Assembly: GCF_018424685.1 (NCBI RefSeq)
Contig: NZ_QTKX01000001.1
Span: 62,001-126,000, forward strand
DNA from: Mesobacillus boroniphilus
GTDB taxonomy: Bacteria > Bacillota > Bacilli > Bacillales > Cytobacillaceae
Reading direction: 5' to 3'
DNA length: 64,000 nt
A program made the translations under genes and the position numbers. The notes beneath the pieces are model-generated. The model searched no databases. It saw nothing but the letters and a program-made list of their open reading frames with translations, and was not told where the DNA came from. Positions 34,879-43,906 of the stretch are shown here, one piece after another; positions within the stretch are counted from its first letter, which is position 1; each line of letters opens with the position of its first letter.

Positions 34879-36636
34879 ATGTTATCGGTGTTATCGAAGT
34901 TAAGCTGGTTTTTTAAAGAAAACTGGAAGAGATACAGTGTCGCGATTACATTGCTGATTTTTGTCGGCATTCTTGATGTACTGCCGCCGAAAATCGTCGG
35001 TATGGCAATCGATTCAATCCAAATTGGTTCCATGAACCAATCGTTAATCCTAAAGTACATTGGCGGCCTCTTGCTGATTACGGTGGTCTCTTATTTCATC
35101 ACTTATATTTGGATGTATCAATTATTCGGCGGAGCGTTCCTGATTGAACGGAAGCTCAGGACCCGTTTTATGAAGCATTTGCTGAAAATGACACCGACGT
35201 TCTTCGAGAAGAACCGAACTGGTGACTTGATGGCAAGGGCGACGAATGACTTAAAGGCAATATCTATCACGGCAGGTTTCGGAGTACTGACACTTGTCGA
35301 TTCAAGCATCTTCATGCTGACAATCCTGTTCACGATGGGCTTTTTCATCAGCTGGGAGCTGACACTGGTTTCGATCATCCCGCTGCCAATCATGGCGTTT
35401 CTAATTAACATATACGGCAAAAGGATTCATTCAAAATTCACCTCTGCCCAGGATGCATTCGGCGAGCTGAATGACCGGGTGCTTGAGTCTGTATCAGGAG
35501 TGCGTGTCATCCGCGCTTATGTACAGGAGAGAGCAGATGAATCAAGGTTTCATGACTTGACTGAAGATGTTTACCGTAAAAATGTCGAAGTCGCAAAAAT
35601 CGATTCTCTGTTTGAACCAACGATTAAAATCCTTGTTGGTATGAGCTATTTAATTGGTCTAGGATATGGAGCATTTCTTGTTTTCCAGCAAAAGCTGACG
35701 CTGGGAGAGCTGGTCAGCTTTAATGTATACCTGGGAATGCTGATCTGGCCGATGTTCGCAATCGGTGAATTGATCAATGTCATGCAGCGAGGCAATGCGT
35801 CTCTGGACCGCCTGAATGAAACATTATCCTATAATGAGGATGTTGCCGATCCAGTTAAACCCGTGGAAGGCAATGAACCGGAATATTTACAAATGTCTGA
35901 GTTCACATTCAAATATCCTTCATCCAATGTAATGAACCTTGATAATATTAAGCTGCATTTGAACCGCGGCGAAACGTTGGGAATAGTGGGCAAAACGGGA
36001 AGCGGAAAGACGACATTGATCAAACAGCTGCTAAGGGAATATCCTGAAGGCAGTGGTAACCTGCTTGTATCAGGAGTGCCTATCCAGGAGCACAGCTTGA
36101 GGGAGACTCGGGGCTGGATGGGATATGTTCCGCAGGAAAACATCCTTTTCTCCCGTTCGGTCAAGGAAAATATTCTGTTCGGTAACCCTATGGCTTCCGA
36201 AAAAGACTTGCAGGATATCATCGACTTGGCGGCTTTCCGAAAGGACCTGGAGATGCTGCCGGAAGGTCTGGAAACACTTGTCGGTGAAAAAGGGGTCGCG
36301 CTTTCAGGCGGACAGAAGCAGCGTATTTCGATTGCGCGCGCATTGATCAAGGATCCGGAAATCCTTATTCTTGATGATTCGCTTTCGGCAGTCGATGCAA
36401 AAACAGAGAAAAAAATCATTGATAATATCCGCAGAGAGCGGAATGCGAAAACAACCATCATTACAACTCACAGAATGTCTGCGGTAGAGCATGCTGACCA
36501 TATCGTCGTGCTGCAGGATGGAAAAATTATCGAGGAAGGCACGCACGAACAATTGATGGCTGCTCAAGGTTGGTATTACGATCAATTTACCAAGCAGCAG
36601 GCTTTAGCAGTCGAAGAGGAGGTGCACTCCATATGA
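34879..36636 (+). CDS. bmrC: ABC exporter subunit YheI/BmrC-like
   Basis: 585 residues: six-helix transmembrane domain (1-310) then a nucleotide-binding domain. Walker A GKTGSGKTT (about 370), signature LSGGQKQR (about 474), Walker B LILDDSLS with Asp at residue 500 where the catalytic Glu is expected. That degenerate site is characteristic of BmrC, which works with BmrD as a heterodimeric multidrug exporter. Start ATG 34879 is 9 bases after AAGGGAGAG; TTG 34873 is an alternative. The stop overlaps the next start (ATGA). Confidence 0.92.
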   Translation: MLSVLSKLSWFFKENWKRYSVAITLLIFVGILDVLPPKIVGMAIDSIQIGSMNQSLILKYIGGLLLITVVSYFITYIWMYQLFGGAFLIERKLRTRFMKHLLKMTPTFFEKNRTGDLMARATNDLKAISITAGFGVLTLVDSSIFMLTILFTMGFFISWELTLVSIIPLPIMAFLINIYGKRIHSKFTSAQDAFGELNDRVLESVSGVRVIRAYVQERADESRFHDLTEDVYRKNVEVAKIDSLFEPTIKILVGMSYLIGLGYGAFLVFQQKLTLGELVSFNVYLGMLIWPMFAIGELINVMQRGNASLDRLNETLSYNEDVADPVKPVEGNEPEYLQMSEFTFKYPSSNVMNLDNIKLHLNRGETLGIVGKTGSGKTTLIKQLLREYPEGSGNLLVSGVPIQEHSLRETRGWMGYVPQENILFSRSVKENILFGNPMASEKDLQDIIDLAAFRKDLEMLPEGLETLVGEKGVALSGGQKQRISIARALIKDPEILILDDSLSAVDAKTEKKIIDNIRRERNAKTTIITTHRMSAVEHADHIVVLQDGKIIEEGTHEQLMAAQGWYYDQFTKQQALAVEEEVHSI

Positions 36637-38636
36637 GTACAGGAAAAAGGCTGTTTAGATATGCGTTAAATTATAAGAAAATAATCCTGATTGCCCTAGC
36701 AATGCTGACTGTCGCTGTTGTCGCAGACCTGGCAGGACCATTCATCGCCAAGCGGATGATTGACAACCACATTTTAGGAATTGAGTCGGTCTGGCACAAG
36801 ACAGAAGCTGGCGATGGTGCAGTTGAATATAATGGCAGCTTTTACACAAAGGATGGCGACGCGGGAACCGCAGATTCTGTCCGGATTTTACAGGTCGGAA
36901 GGAATTTTGTGTTTGTAGATGCAGATGTCGAATTCGACGGGAACCGCAGCTATGAGGAAGGGATTTTAACAATCAGCAAAGGGTCAAAAGCTGCGCAATA
37001 TGAAGCTGAAGTATTGTCCGGCGATGATTTGATGAATTTTTACAAACCAGAAATCCCGAATATTATTAAGCTGCTTTCCTTTTATTTCGGCTTGCTCGTC
37101 ATTGCGTCCATCTTTCAATATGGGCAGAGGTTTTATTTGCAAAAGTCTGCGAACCGGATTATCCAGAAGCTGCGGGAGGATGTCTTCAGGCAAATCCAGC
37201 GGCTGCCGATCCAGTATTTTGACAATCTTCCTGCAGGAAAGGTCGTTGCCAGGATCACGAATGACACAGAGGCGATCCGCGAATTGTATGTCACCGTCCT
37301 CTCAACGTTCTTTACAAGTTTCATCTATATTACCGGTATCTATATTGCCTTGTTCATCCTGAATGCAAAGCTTGCGGCGATTTGTTTGCTGCTATTGCCA
37401 ATCCTGTTCGTTTGGGCAAAGCTTTATCGCAAGTACGCATCAAAATACAATCATGTCATCCGATCCCGCGTAAGTGATATTAATGGCATGATCAATGAAT
37501 CCATCCAAGGCATGAGCATCATACAGGCCTTCAGCAGGGAAAAAGAAACACAGCAGGAATTCGAGACGCTTAATAAAGAGCATTTTACTTATCAAAATAA
37601 ATTGTTGAGTTTGAATTCCTCTACATCCCATAATCTTGTGGGGGTGTTAAGAAATATCGTCTTTGTGGCTTTCATCTGGTATTTTGGCGGAGAGGCCCTT
37701 CAGCCATCTTCCGCCATTTCACTCGGAATGCTCTACGCGTTTGTCGATTATATTAATCGACTGTTCAATCCTGTCCAGGGAATCGTCAACCAGCTGGCTA
37801 ACCTTGAGCAGGCGCTGGTTGCCGGAGAGCGGGTGTTCAGTCTTATGGATGAGGAAGGAATCGACGTAAGTGAGAAGGAGATTCATCGTTACAAAGGGAA
37901 TGTTATTTTCGACCATGTATCATTTGGCTATAAAGAAGGCGAATATGTGCTGAAGGATCTTTGCTTTGAAGCAAATCAGGGTGAAACCATCGCGCTTGTC
38001 GGCCATACGGGATCAGGAAAAAGCTCAATCATGAACTTGCTGTTCAGGTTCTATGATCCCCAGGAAGGGAAAATTCTGATTGACGGCATGGATATTACCG
38101 AAATGCCGAGACAGACCTTGCGCAAGCATATGGGAATCGTCCTCCAGGATCCGTTCCTCTTTACCGGGACAATAGCCTCCAACGTTAGCCTTGATCACCC
38201 TGACATTACTAGGGAAACGGTAGAGAAAGCGCTGGCGAGCGTAGGGGCAGACCGCGTTTTGAAAAATCTTGAAAAAGGTTATGATGAGCCGGTGATTGAA
38301 AAGGGCAGTACGCTCTCAAGCGGGCAGAGACAGTTAGTTTCTTTTGCTAGAGCATTGGCCTTCGATCCGGCCATCCTGATACTTGATGAAGCGACATCGA
38401 GCATTGATACCGAAACAGAAGCAATAATCCAGGAAGCTATGGATGTCCTTAAGGAAGGCAGGACGACCTTCATCATCGCCCACAGGTTATCGACCATCCG
38501 AAATGCTGACCAGATCCTTGTGCTGGACCGCGGGCGGATTGTTGAAAAAGGAAACCATGATCAGCTGATGGAGCTTAAAGGTAAATACTTTCAAATGTAC
38601 CAGCTGCAGCTTGGCAACAAAGTGAAGGCAGGGTAA
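36633..38636 (+). CDS. bmrD: ABC exporter subunit YheH/BmrD-like
   Basis: 667 residues. The first transmembrane helix is followed by an extracellular insertion (about residues 50-130, rich in short strands) typical of BmrD, then five helices and an ATPase domain with Walker A GHTGSGKSS, signature LSSGQRQL and Walker B LILDEATS with the catalytic Glu (about residue 586). It supplies the active ATP site to the BmrC partner. GAAGAGGAGG precedes ATG 36633, translationally coupled to the previous gene. Terminator at 38642. Confidence 0.92.
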   Translation: MSTGKRLFRYALNYKKIILIALAMLTVAVVADLAGPFIAKRMIDNHILGIESVWHKTEAGDGAVEYNGSFYTKDGDAGTADSVRILQVGRNFVFVDADVEFDGNRSYEEGILTISKGSKAAQYEAEVLSGDDLMNFYKPEIPNIIKLLSFYFGLLVIASIFQYGQRFYLQKSANRIIQKLREDVFRQIQRLPIQYFDNLPAGKVVARITNDTEAIRELYVTVLSTFFTSFIYITGIYIALFILNAKLAAICLLLLPILFVWAKLYRKYASKYNHVIRSRVSDINGMINESIQGMSIIQAFSREKETQQEFETLNKEHFTYQNKLLSLNSSTSHNLVGVLRNIVFVAFIWYFGGEALQPSSAISLGMLYAFVDYINRLFNPVQGIVNQLANLEQALVAGERVFSLMDEEGIDVSEKEIHRYKGNVIFDHVSFGYKEGEYVLKDLCFEANQGETIALVGHTGSGKSSIMNLLFRFYDPQEGKILIDGMDITEMPRQTLRKHMGIVLQDPFLFTGTIASNVSLDHPDITRETVEKALASVGADRVLKNLEKGYDEPVIEKGSTLSSGQRQLVSFARALAFDPAILILDEATSSIDTETEAIIQEAMDVLKEGRTTFIIAHRLSTIRNADQILVLDRGRIVEKGNHDQLMELKGKYFQMYQLQLGNKVKAG

Positions 38637-38641
38637 ACAAG

Positions 38642-38678
38642 AAAATCCATACCCATTCTTATTGGGTATGGATTTTTT
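38642..38678 (+). terminator. Terminator of the ABC exporter operon
   Basis: AAAATCCATACCCA..TGGGTATGGATTTTTT. Confidence 0.9.
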
Positions 38679-38834
38679 GTTTAGATGATGACGCGATTAT
38701 TGCTTTTACGGAATATGAGAAACGTCACTTCAAATCATCTTTTTGTCACAAAATATTACGAAACCCTCCCGTTGCCTTTAGGCCTGCTGTGGTAATTTAA
38801 TAATAAACAGATAAAAATTCAGGAGGTTGTTAAG

Positions 38835-38918
38835 ATGGCGGAGTACGCAGTAACCTTAAGCATCGCAAGCATCATGATCCTGGGCTATTATATAGGCTAT
38901 GCAATTTATAAGGCATAA
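38835..38918 (+). CDS. 27-residue small membrane peptide
   Basis: MAEYAVTLSIASIMILGYYI plus GYAIYKA, a single membrane helix with many Tyr at its end. AGGAGG is 8 bases before ATG 38835, and a strong terminator follows at 38943, so it is a self-contained transcription unit. I do not recognise the family; position between yheH and sspB recalls the short yheF of B. subtilis, without evidence of homology. Confidence 0.65.
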   Translation: MAEYAVTLSIASIMILGYYIGYAIYKA

Positions 38919-38942
38919 CCTGGACCGAAAATAGACATAATG

Positions 38943-38980
38943 AAAAGCGGAAGCAGCATTCATGACTGCTTCCGCTTTTT
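38943..38980 (+). terminator. Terminator after the 27-residue gene
   Basis: AAAAGCGGAAGCAG / CTGCTTCCGCTTTTT, nine-base loop. Confidence 0.9.
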
Positions 38981-39089
38981 GTTCTCGCCTAAATGCACTT
39001 TTCTGTAATTTATTCTTTAGAACAGGTATCCTATAGGCGAAAATGTTTTAAATCTTTTGATAAGTTAATAATTAGATTGAGGAGGGATC

Positions 39090-40472
39090 GTGTTGTCAGA
39101 TTATCGGGTTGAAAGAGATACAATAGGTGAAATCAATGTGCCATCAGATAAATACTGGGGGGCGCAAACACAGCGGAGCAAACAGAATTTCAAGATAGGC
39201 ACAGAAAAAATGCCAATTGATGTGATTTATGCTTTTGCGGAAGTTAAGAAAGCTGCAGCTAGTGTGAATGCCGCTTCTGGGAAATTGCCGGAAGCAAAAG
39301 CGAAGGCGATCAAGGCGGCTTGCGATGAAATCCTTGCCGGGGAATTCGATACACATTTTCCGTTAGTTGTATGGCAGACGGGAAGCGGAACTCAATCGAA
39401 TATGAACGTGAATGAAGTGGTAGCAAGAAGGGCGAATGAACTTCTTGAAAATGAAGGGTCAAATGAAAAAGTTCACCCAAATGATGATGTGAATATGTCA
39501 CAGAGCTCAAACGATACATTCCCGACAGCGATGCATATTGCTGCTGTCAAAAAAGTGACAGGAGAAGTATTGCCTGCACTAGAGCTTTTTAAAGAAACAT
39601 TGAAGCAAAAAGAGCATGAATTCAATGACATCATTAAAATTGGCAGGACACACCTCCAGGATGCGACTCCATTGACACTGGGACAGGAAATCAGCGGCTG
39701 GAGAACCATGCTTGAGAAAAATGAACAGATGATTAAGGATGGATTGAAATATGTCCGTGATTTAGCAATTGGCGGAACGGCTGTAGGCACAGGAATAAAT
39801 GCAGCGAAGGACTTTGGTGACCAGGTAGCGCAGCAGCTTGTTGAACAAACGGGAGAGACCTTTCATTCCGCTCCTAACAAATTCCATGCACTGACTTCAC
39901 ATGATGAAATTGTTTTCCTTCATGGAGCATTGAAAGGGCTCGCAGCAGACTTGATGAAAATTGCCAATGATGTTCGCTGGCTGGCCAGCGGCCCAAGAAG
40001 CGGGATTGGTGAACTTTCCATACCGGCAAATGAACCTGGCAGTTCAATCATGCCTGGAAAGGTTAATCCAACCCAAAGCGAAGCACTGACAATGGTGGCG
40101 ACACAGGTGTTTGGAAATGACGCGACAATCGGATTTGCCGCAAGCCAGGGGAATTTTGAGCTGAATGTTTTTAAGCCCGTGATCATTTTTAACTTCTTGC
40201 AAAGCGCGAGGCTTTTGGCTGACGGAATGCGTTCGTTCAATGATAACTGTGCAGAAGGTATTGAGGCGAACCTTGATGTGATTGCAGGCCATGTTGAGCG
40301 GTCATTAATGCTTGTTACAGCTTTGAATCCTCACATTGGTTATGAAAAAGCAGCAGAAATCGCCAAGATCGCCTTCAAAGAAAATACAACCTTGAAGGAA
40401 GCGGCGATTAAAACAGGCTATCTAACATCAGAGCAATATGACGAGTGGGTTAAGCCTGAAAAGATGATTTAA
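39090..40472 (+). CDS. fumC: Class II fumarate hydratase
   Basis: 460 residues, citric-acid-cycle enzyme converting fumarate to malate in the cytoplasm (citG in B. subtilis). Full-length with [12 protein letters not shown] near the N-terminus, the substrate loop [25 protein letters not shown] and the superfamily signature [13 protein letters not shown] with the catalytic Ser. GAGGAGGG precedes GTG 39090 and TTG 39093; either could start translation. Confidence 0.95.
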   Translation: MLSDYRVERDTIGEINVPSDKYWGAQTQRSKQNFKIGTEKMPIDVIYAFAEVKKAAASVNAASGKLPEAKAKAIKAACDEILAGEFDTHFPLVVWQTGSGTQSNMNVNEVVARRANELLENEGSNEKVHPNDDVNMSQSSNDTFPTAMHIAAVKKVTGEVLPALELFKETLKQKEHEFNDIIKIGRTHLQDATPLTLGQEISGWRTMLEKNEQMIKDGLKYVRDLAIGGTAVGTGINAAKDFGDQVAQQLVEQTGETFHSAPNKFHALTSHDEIVFLHGALKGLAADLMKIANDVRWLASGPRSGIGELSIPANEPGSSIMPGKVNPTQSEALTMVATQVFGNDATIGFAASQGNFELNVFKPVIIFNFLQSARLLADGMRSFNDNCAEGIEANLDVIAGHVERSLMLVTALNPHIGYEKAAEIAKIAFKENTTLKEAAIKTGYLTSEQYDEWVKPEKMI

Positions 40473-40574
40473 CTGACTGGAAAGAGCATGTAACCCGAAA
40501 GAATCTCTTTTATTAGGGGCAAATGCAAAAGGACAAAGTTGGTGCCTGAAAAGCATTCTTGATGACAAATTATA

Positions 40575-40598
40575 AGGCCCCCTTTGAGAAGGGGGCCT
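40575..40598 (-). terminator. Terminator of the SASP gene
   Basis: AGGCCCCCTT-TGAG-AAGGGGGCCT; on the minus strand followed by TATAATTTG. May also end fumC transcription. Confidence 0.7.
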
Positions 40599-40633
40599 AA
40601 GCCATTCTATTTAATTTTATTGTTAATTACAAT

Positions 40634-40837
40634 TTAGCGTGCAGAACCGCCAAGTTGTTGCTCAGCCATTTGTACAAGACGCTTAGTGATTTCTCCACCA
40701 ACTGAACCGTTTGCACGAGAAGTTGTTTCTCCACCAAGCTGTACGCCAAATTCTGTTGCGATTTCGTACTTCATTTGATCAAGAGCTTGTTGAACACCAG
40801 GAACTAATAATTGATTAGTGTTGTTGTTACTAGCCAT
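40634..40837 (-). CDS. sspB: Alpha/beta-type small acid-soluble spore protein
   Basis: 67 residues with the two SASP signatures [10 protein letters not shown] (GPR protease site) and [18 protein letters not shown]. These proteins coat and protect spore DNA and are degraded at germination. AAAGGAGG is 8 bases before ATG 40837; an upstream in-frame extension is not credible. Position next to yheE-yheD identifies it as the sspB counterpart. A sigma-G promoter is at 41063-41091, so the leader is about 220 bases and contains a tRNA-like structure. Confidence 0.95.
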   Translation of the reverse strand: MASNNNTNQLLVPGVQQALDQMKYEIATEFGVQLGGETTSRANGSVGGEITKRLVQMAEQQLGGSAR

Positions 40838-40872
40838 TAATATTTCCTCCTTTGTGTTTTTCAAAGTTGTAT

Positions 40873-41006
40873 TTGGGTTAGCATTGGAATTGAACCAATC
40901 ATGACTTTTGCCATGCCACCTGGTTTAACCCGCGATAAGGATTTTGGCTGGGCTAGCCGGATTTGCACCGGCTCGCGTAATAGCTGCCTTCTAAGGCTTA
41001 ACCCAA
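40873..41006 (-). ncRNA. Tandem tRNA-like structure in the sspB leader
   Basis: Read on the minus strand. Module 1 (41005-40949, 57 nt): 5' TGGGTTA pairs with 3' TAGCCCA; directly before the 3' strand is a T-arm-like hairpin GCCGG-TGCAAAT-CCGGC; a small hairpin GCCT-TAGA-AGGC lies between. Module 2 (40930-40876, 55 nt): GGTTA pairs with TAACC; hairpin CATGG-CAAAAG-TCATG; T-arm ATTGG-TTCAATT-CCAAT with a canonical TTCRANY loop. Outer strands TTGGGTTA/TAACCCAA can also close the whole element. No D-arm or CCA end, so it is not a normal tRNA gene. Confidence 0.6.
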
Positions 41007-41062
41007 TGATTTGTCGCGCTCGGTGTTGCTGCGCTGTTTTCTGTTGCTGTTTTATTAATAAC

Positions 41063-41091
41063 TAGTATGTTTTGTTTTGAGAAGTTTATGC
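41063..41091 (-). promoter_or_regulatory. Sigma-G-type promoter of sspB
   Basis: On the minus strand: GCATA (41091-41087), 17 bases, CATACTA (41069-41063). Both boxes fit the forespore sigma-G consensus (GHATR, CATNHTA). The start site would be near 41056, placing the tRNA-like element inside the sspB transcript. Confidence 0.75.
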
Positions 41092-41193
41092 GCTATCAGA
41101 TTAAGGTAATTAATTCCAAAATAATCGCCCTACATAACCATTTCTAATCAACACAAACTATCAATAGCAGAAAAGCAGAAAGGATTGAAGAGA

Positions 41194-41436
41194 ATGGGTA
41201 TGTGCCCGATTTGCAATGGCTTCAGAACCATGACTCCAGCATGTCCAAACTGCAACGGCAGCATGGAGAACAATGGACGAGAAGCAGACTTTTATGATGA
41301 TTACAGCCCTTATATGCCAATCGATCAAATGAAGCTTGAAGATGGGTATCCAACCGATTTTTCCAAAGAGGAATGCCCCCATTTGTTCAAATGTCCAAAT
41401 TGCGGGTCAAGCCAGGTTTTCTTAATTAATGAATGA
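41194..41436 (+). CDS. Small zinc-ribbon protein
   Basis: 80 residues with four CxxC pairs or halves: CPICNG, CPNCNG, then a C-P-H-LFKCPNCGS ribbon at the C-terminus, separated by an acidic linker (DFYDDYSPYMPIDQMKLEDG). It probably binds one or two zinc ions. The function is unknown. AAAGGA is 9 bases before ATG 41194. Own terminator at 41463. Confidence 0.7.
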   Translation: MGMCPICNGFRTMTPACPNCNGSMENNGREADFYDDYSPYMPIDQMKLEDGYPTDFSKEECPHLFKCPNCGSSQVFLINE

Positions 41437-41462
41437 GGCGTTTAATGACCTCTGGTAATTGA

Positions 41463-41497
41463 AAAAAGCAACCGCAGGCATCAGCGGTTGCTTTTTT
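41463..41497 (+). terminator. Terminator after zinc-ribbon gene
   Basis: AAAAAGCAACCGC-AGGCATCA-GCGGTTGCTTTTTT. Confidence 0.9.
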
Positions 41498-41531
41498 AAA
41501 ATTTAATGAGGATAGTATTCACTTCGGGAAT

Positions 41532-41598
41532 TGTCCAGCTCCAGCGCCTAGCCCCTCGAGTCGCTTGTCGGGGCTGACCAAGGCGCTTGCGCTTTTCT
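41532..41598 (+). repeat. Modular GC-rich intergenic repeat, copy 3 (core form)
   Basis: TGTCCAGCTCCAGCGCCTAG, CCCCTCGAGTCGCTTGTCGG, GGCTGACCAAGGCGCTTGCG, CTTTTCT. The clearest copy: AGCGCC-TAGCCCC pairs with GGGGCT-GACCAA-GGCGCT around a 14-base loop. The right edge is a few bases from the stop codon of the minus-strand msmX-type gene. Confidence 0.88.
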
Positions 41599-41600
41599 GA

Positions 41601-42701
41601 TTAAGGACGAATTCTCACTTCTGTATCAGCATCAAAGAAGTGGACTTTATTCATATCGAATGCCAATTCAATTACTTGGCCTGGAGTTACATCTGTACGT
41701 GAATCAACACGCGCAACAAAGTCCTGGCCTTCGAATTGAGAGTAGATCATTGTTTCAGCACCGGTTAATTCAGATACTTCAACAGTTGCCTTGATAGTAG
41801 CGCCTTGGGAAGCATCGATGAATACTGGCTCGTCGTGAAGATCTTCTGGTCTTACGCCAAGGATGATTTCTTTGCCTACATATCCTTGAGCACGAAGCAC
41901 TTTCATTTTTCCTTCTGGAATAGCTATTGAAGAGTTGTTGACAGTGAATTTGCCTTCTTCAATTTTACCAGTAAAGAAATTCATCGAAGGTGATCCGATA
42001 AATCCGCCAACAAAGACGTTTTCAGGACTTTCATAAACTTCTTTCGGAGCTCCAACCTGCTGGATTACGCCATCCTTCATAACAACAAGGCGAGTGGCCA
42101 TTGTCATCGCTTCCGTCTGGTCGTGCGTTACGTAAATAGTCGTAGTGTTCAGGCGGCGGTGAAGCTTGGCGATTTCAGCACGCATCTGTACACGAAGTTT
42201 TGCATCAAGGTTTGATAAAGGTTCGTCCATCAAGAATACCTTAGCGTCACGGACGATCGCACGTCCCAAAGCAACACGCTGGCGTTGACCACCAGAAAGT
42301 GCTTTTGGCTTACGGTCTAAGTAAGGCTCAAGACCAAGGATTTTTGCTGCTTCTTTAACGCGGCGGTCAATTTCATCCTTAGCAAATTTGCGAAGCTTCA
42401 GTCCAAATGCCATGTTATCGTAAACAGTCATATGCGGATATAGTGCATAGTTCTGGAAGACCATTGCGATGTCACGATCCTTAGGAGGAACATCGTTGAC
42501 GCGCTTTCCATCGATGTAAAAATCACCTTTTGATATTTCTTCTAGACCAGCGATCATACGAAGAGTCGTAGATTTACCGCAGCCAGATGGGCCAACGAAT
42601 ACGATGAATTCTTTATCCTGGATGTGAAGGTTGAAATCTTCAACAGCTGTTACTTTGTTATCATAAATTTTATAAATATTGTCTAATTTTAACTCGGCCA
42701 T
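41601..42701 (-). CDS. msmX: Carbohydrate ABC transporter ATPase (MsmX/UgpC type)
   Basis: 366-residue ATPase with Walker A GPSGCGKST, signature LSGGQRQRVALGRAIVRDAK, Walker B VFLMDEPLSNLDAKL, and a C-terminal MalK-like regulatory OB domain. In B. subtilis MsmX is shared by several oligosaccharide importers; no permease is encoded here, consistent with that role. The gene upstream is YxkF-like, as next to msmX in B. subtilis. ATG 42701. The 3' end meets repeat copy 3. Confidence 0.9.
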   Translation of the reverse strand: MAELKLDNIYKIYDNKVTAVEDFNLHIQDKEFIVFVGPSGCGKSTTLRMIAGLEEISKGDFYIDGKRVNDVPPKDRDIAMVFQNYALYPHMTVYDNMAFGLKLRKFAKDEIDRRVKEAAKILGLEPYLDRKPKALSGGQRQRVALGRAIVRDAKVFLMDEPLSNLDAKLRVQMRAEIAKLHRRLNTTTIYVTHDQTEAMTMATRLVVMKDGVIQQVGAPKEVYESPENVFVGGFIGSPSMNFFTGKIEEGKFTVNNSSIAIPEGKMKVLRAQGYVGKEIILGVRPEDLHDEPVFIDASQGATIKATVEVSELTGAETMIYSQFEGQDFVARVDSRTDVTPGQVIELAFDMNKVHFFDADTEVRIRP

Positions 42702-42838
42702 TTTTTTAAGCCTCCCTGAATGTTTGTCTACAAAAACAGTTTAGCGGAAATGACCTGAAATAATCATCGGCAGGGTGCACAAAAATAATGTAAGCCCTTT
42801 TATGCAATTTGTTTAATGTTAATGAAAAGTGGATCGAA

Positions 42839-43738
42839 TCAGCGCATTTCCTCATAAAGACTGGATAGGTAAACCACAACGGCTGCATCAAAATCCTTTA
42901 AGTTGACGCTAGTCTTTTCCATGAACTTGTCCAATCTGTACTGGAGAGTATTTCGGTGGACATAAAGTTTTTTGGCCGAAAGGGAAGCGTTTGAATTACT
43001 TTCAAGGAAGACCTTAATCGTTGCCATCAACTCTTTATCCTCTCCAAATGCCTCAAGAAAAGTAACGTCAAGAATACCCTTAAGGTAATCAGGCAAATGT
43101 GTCGCTAACAGCATCGGAAAAGCTTTTTCAAACGTGTACACAACGTCACGAGTAGTATGACGGGTTAATTCCTCGAATACTTGCTTTTCTCTATCGAAAA
43201 AGTGAGGGAGCTGTGTAGAAACCTTCTGGAATTTGCCGATATAAAAGGAGATTTTTACATAGAAGTCACTCTCGAATGTTGAGGAAATGGAATAAAGTTC
43301 TTCAGCATTTTCCGACACTTTCTTTTTTTCTTCAATAATGATTCCGTAAAATTCCTTAACCCAAATAATAGTATGGTCAGGAAAAAATCCATTTAAAGCT
43401 TCATGGATTTCCTCGGTTCCCATATCACTTGACTGTAGCTGGAACTGGATGAAACGCACTTCCTCGCTCTCGGCGACAGGTAGTGAGCCATCATGGAAGA
43501 GAAATTCGTTCCAGGAATGTGCTGCTCCTGTTAGAGGTGTATTATTTTCCAGTTCGAGAAAATGAAACAGATTCTTCATTAATTCGAGCTGGCTTTCAGA
43601 AATATTTTGTTTTGGTATACTTATCCACAATGGCTTGTCCTCGGTTTCCGTAAACCAATAATAAGCAGGTGATGGATTGGATGGAATACTTTCATGCGTG
43701 ACAGAATCAGGGAAATAAGCTAATATTTTATTAATCAT
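42839..43738 (-). CDS. yxkF: PucR-like helix-turn-helix regulator (YxkF-like)
   Basis: 299 residues. The C-terminal HTH_30 motif is clear (FLESNSNASLSAKKLYVHRN followed by TLQYRLDKFMEKT), the rest is a less conserved sensory part. Its position immediately upstream of an msmX-type gene matches yxkF in B. subtilis, so it may regulate msmX (inference). GAGG is 8 bases before ATG 43738. Confidence 0.75.
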   Translation of the reverse strand: MINKILAYFPDSVTHESIPSNPSPAYYWFTETEDKPLWISIPKQNISESQLELMKNLFHFLELENNTPLTGAAHSWNEFLFHDGSLPVAESEEVRFIQFQLQSSDMGTEEIHEALNGFFPDHTIIWVKEFYGIIIEEKKKVSENAEELYSISSTFESDFYVKISFYIGKFQKVSTQLPHFFDREKQVFEELTRHTTRDVVYTFEKAFPMLLATHLPDYLKGILDVTFLEAFGEDKELMATIKVFLESNSNASLSAKKLYVHRNTLQYRLDKFMEKTSVNLKDFDAAVVVYLSSLYEEMR

Positions 43739-43837
43739 ATAAGTATCCTCAGATTTAATTTGATAAAAGCTGACATATCTTTTATTATAACAGGTGTAGC
43801 TTTTAAATGTTAATTCACTGCAAAAGCCATCAGCTGG

Positions 43838-43888
43838 TAGAAAAAAGGGAAAAATGTTGGTATAATAGATACAATACGGGGTACCGTA
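43838..43888 (+). promoter_or_regulatory. Promoter and candidate operator of the CsoR-family gene
   Basis: TAGAAA (43838-43843), 17 bases with TGG, TATAAT (43861-43866). Downstream, TACGG-GGTA-CCGTA (43875-43888) is an inverted repeat placed over the start of transcription, as expected for an autorepressed CsoR-family gene. Confidence 0.55.
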
Positions 43889-43906
43889 AAAGAGAGGTGC
43901 AGGGAA

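Noticed and set aside
40873..41006. One or two ordinary tRNA genes on the minus strand
   Set aside because: T-arm-like hairpins and acceptor-like strands are present, but D-arms, a standard anticodon arm and a CCA end are missing, and each module is under 60 nt.
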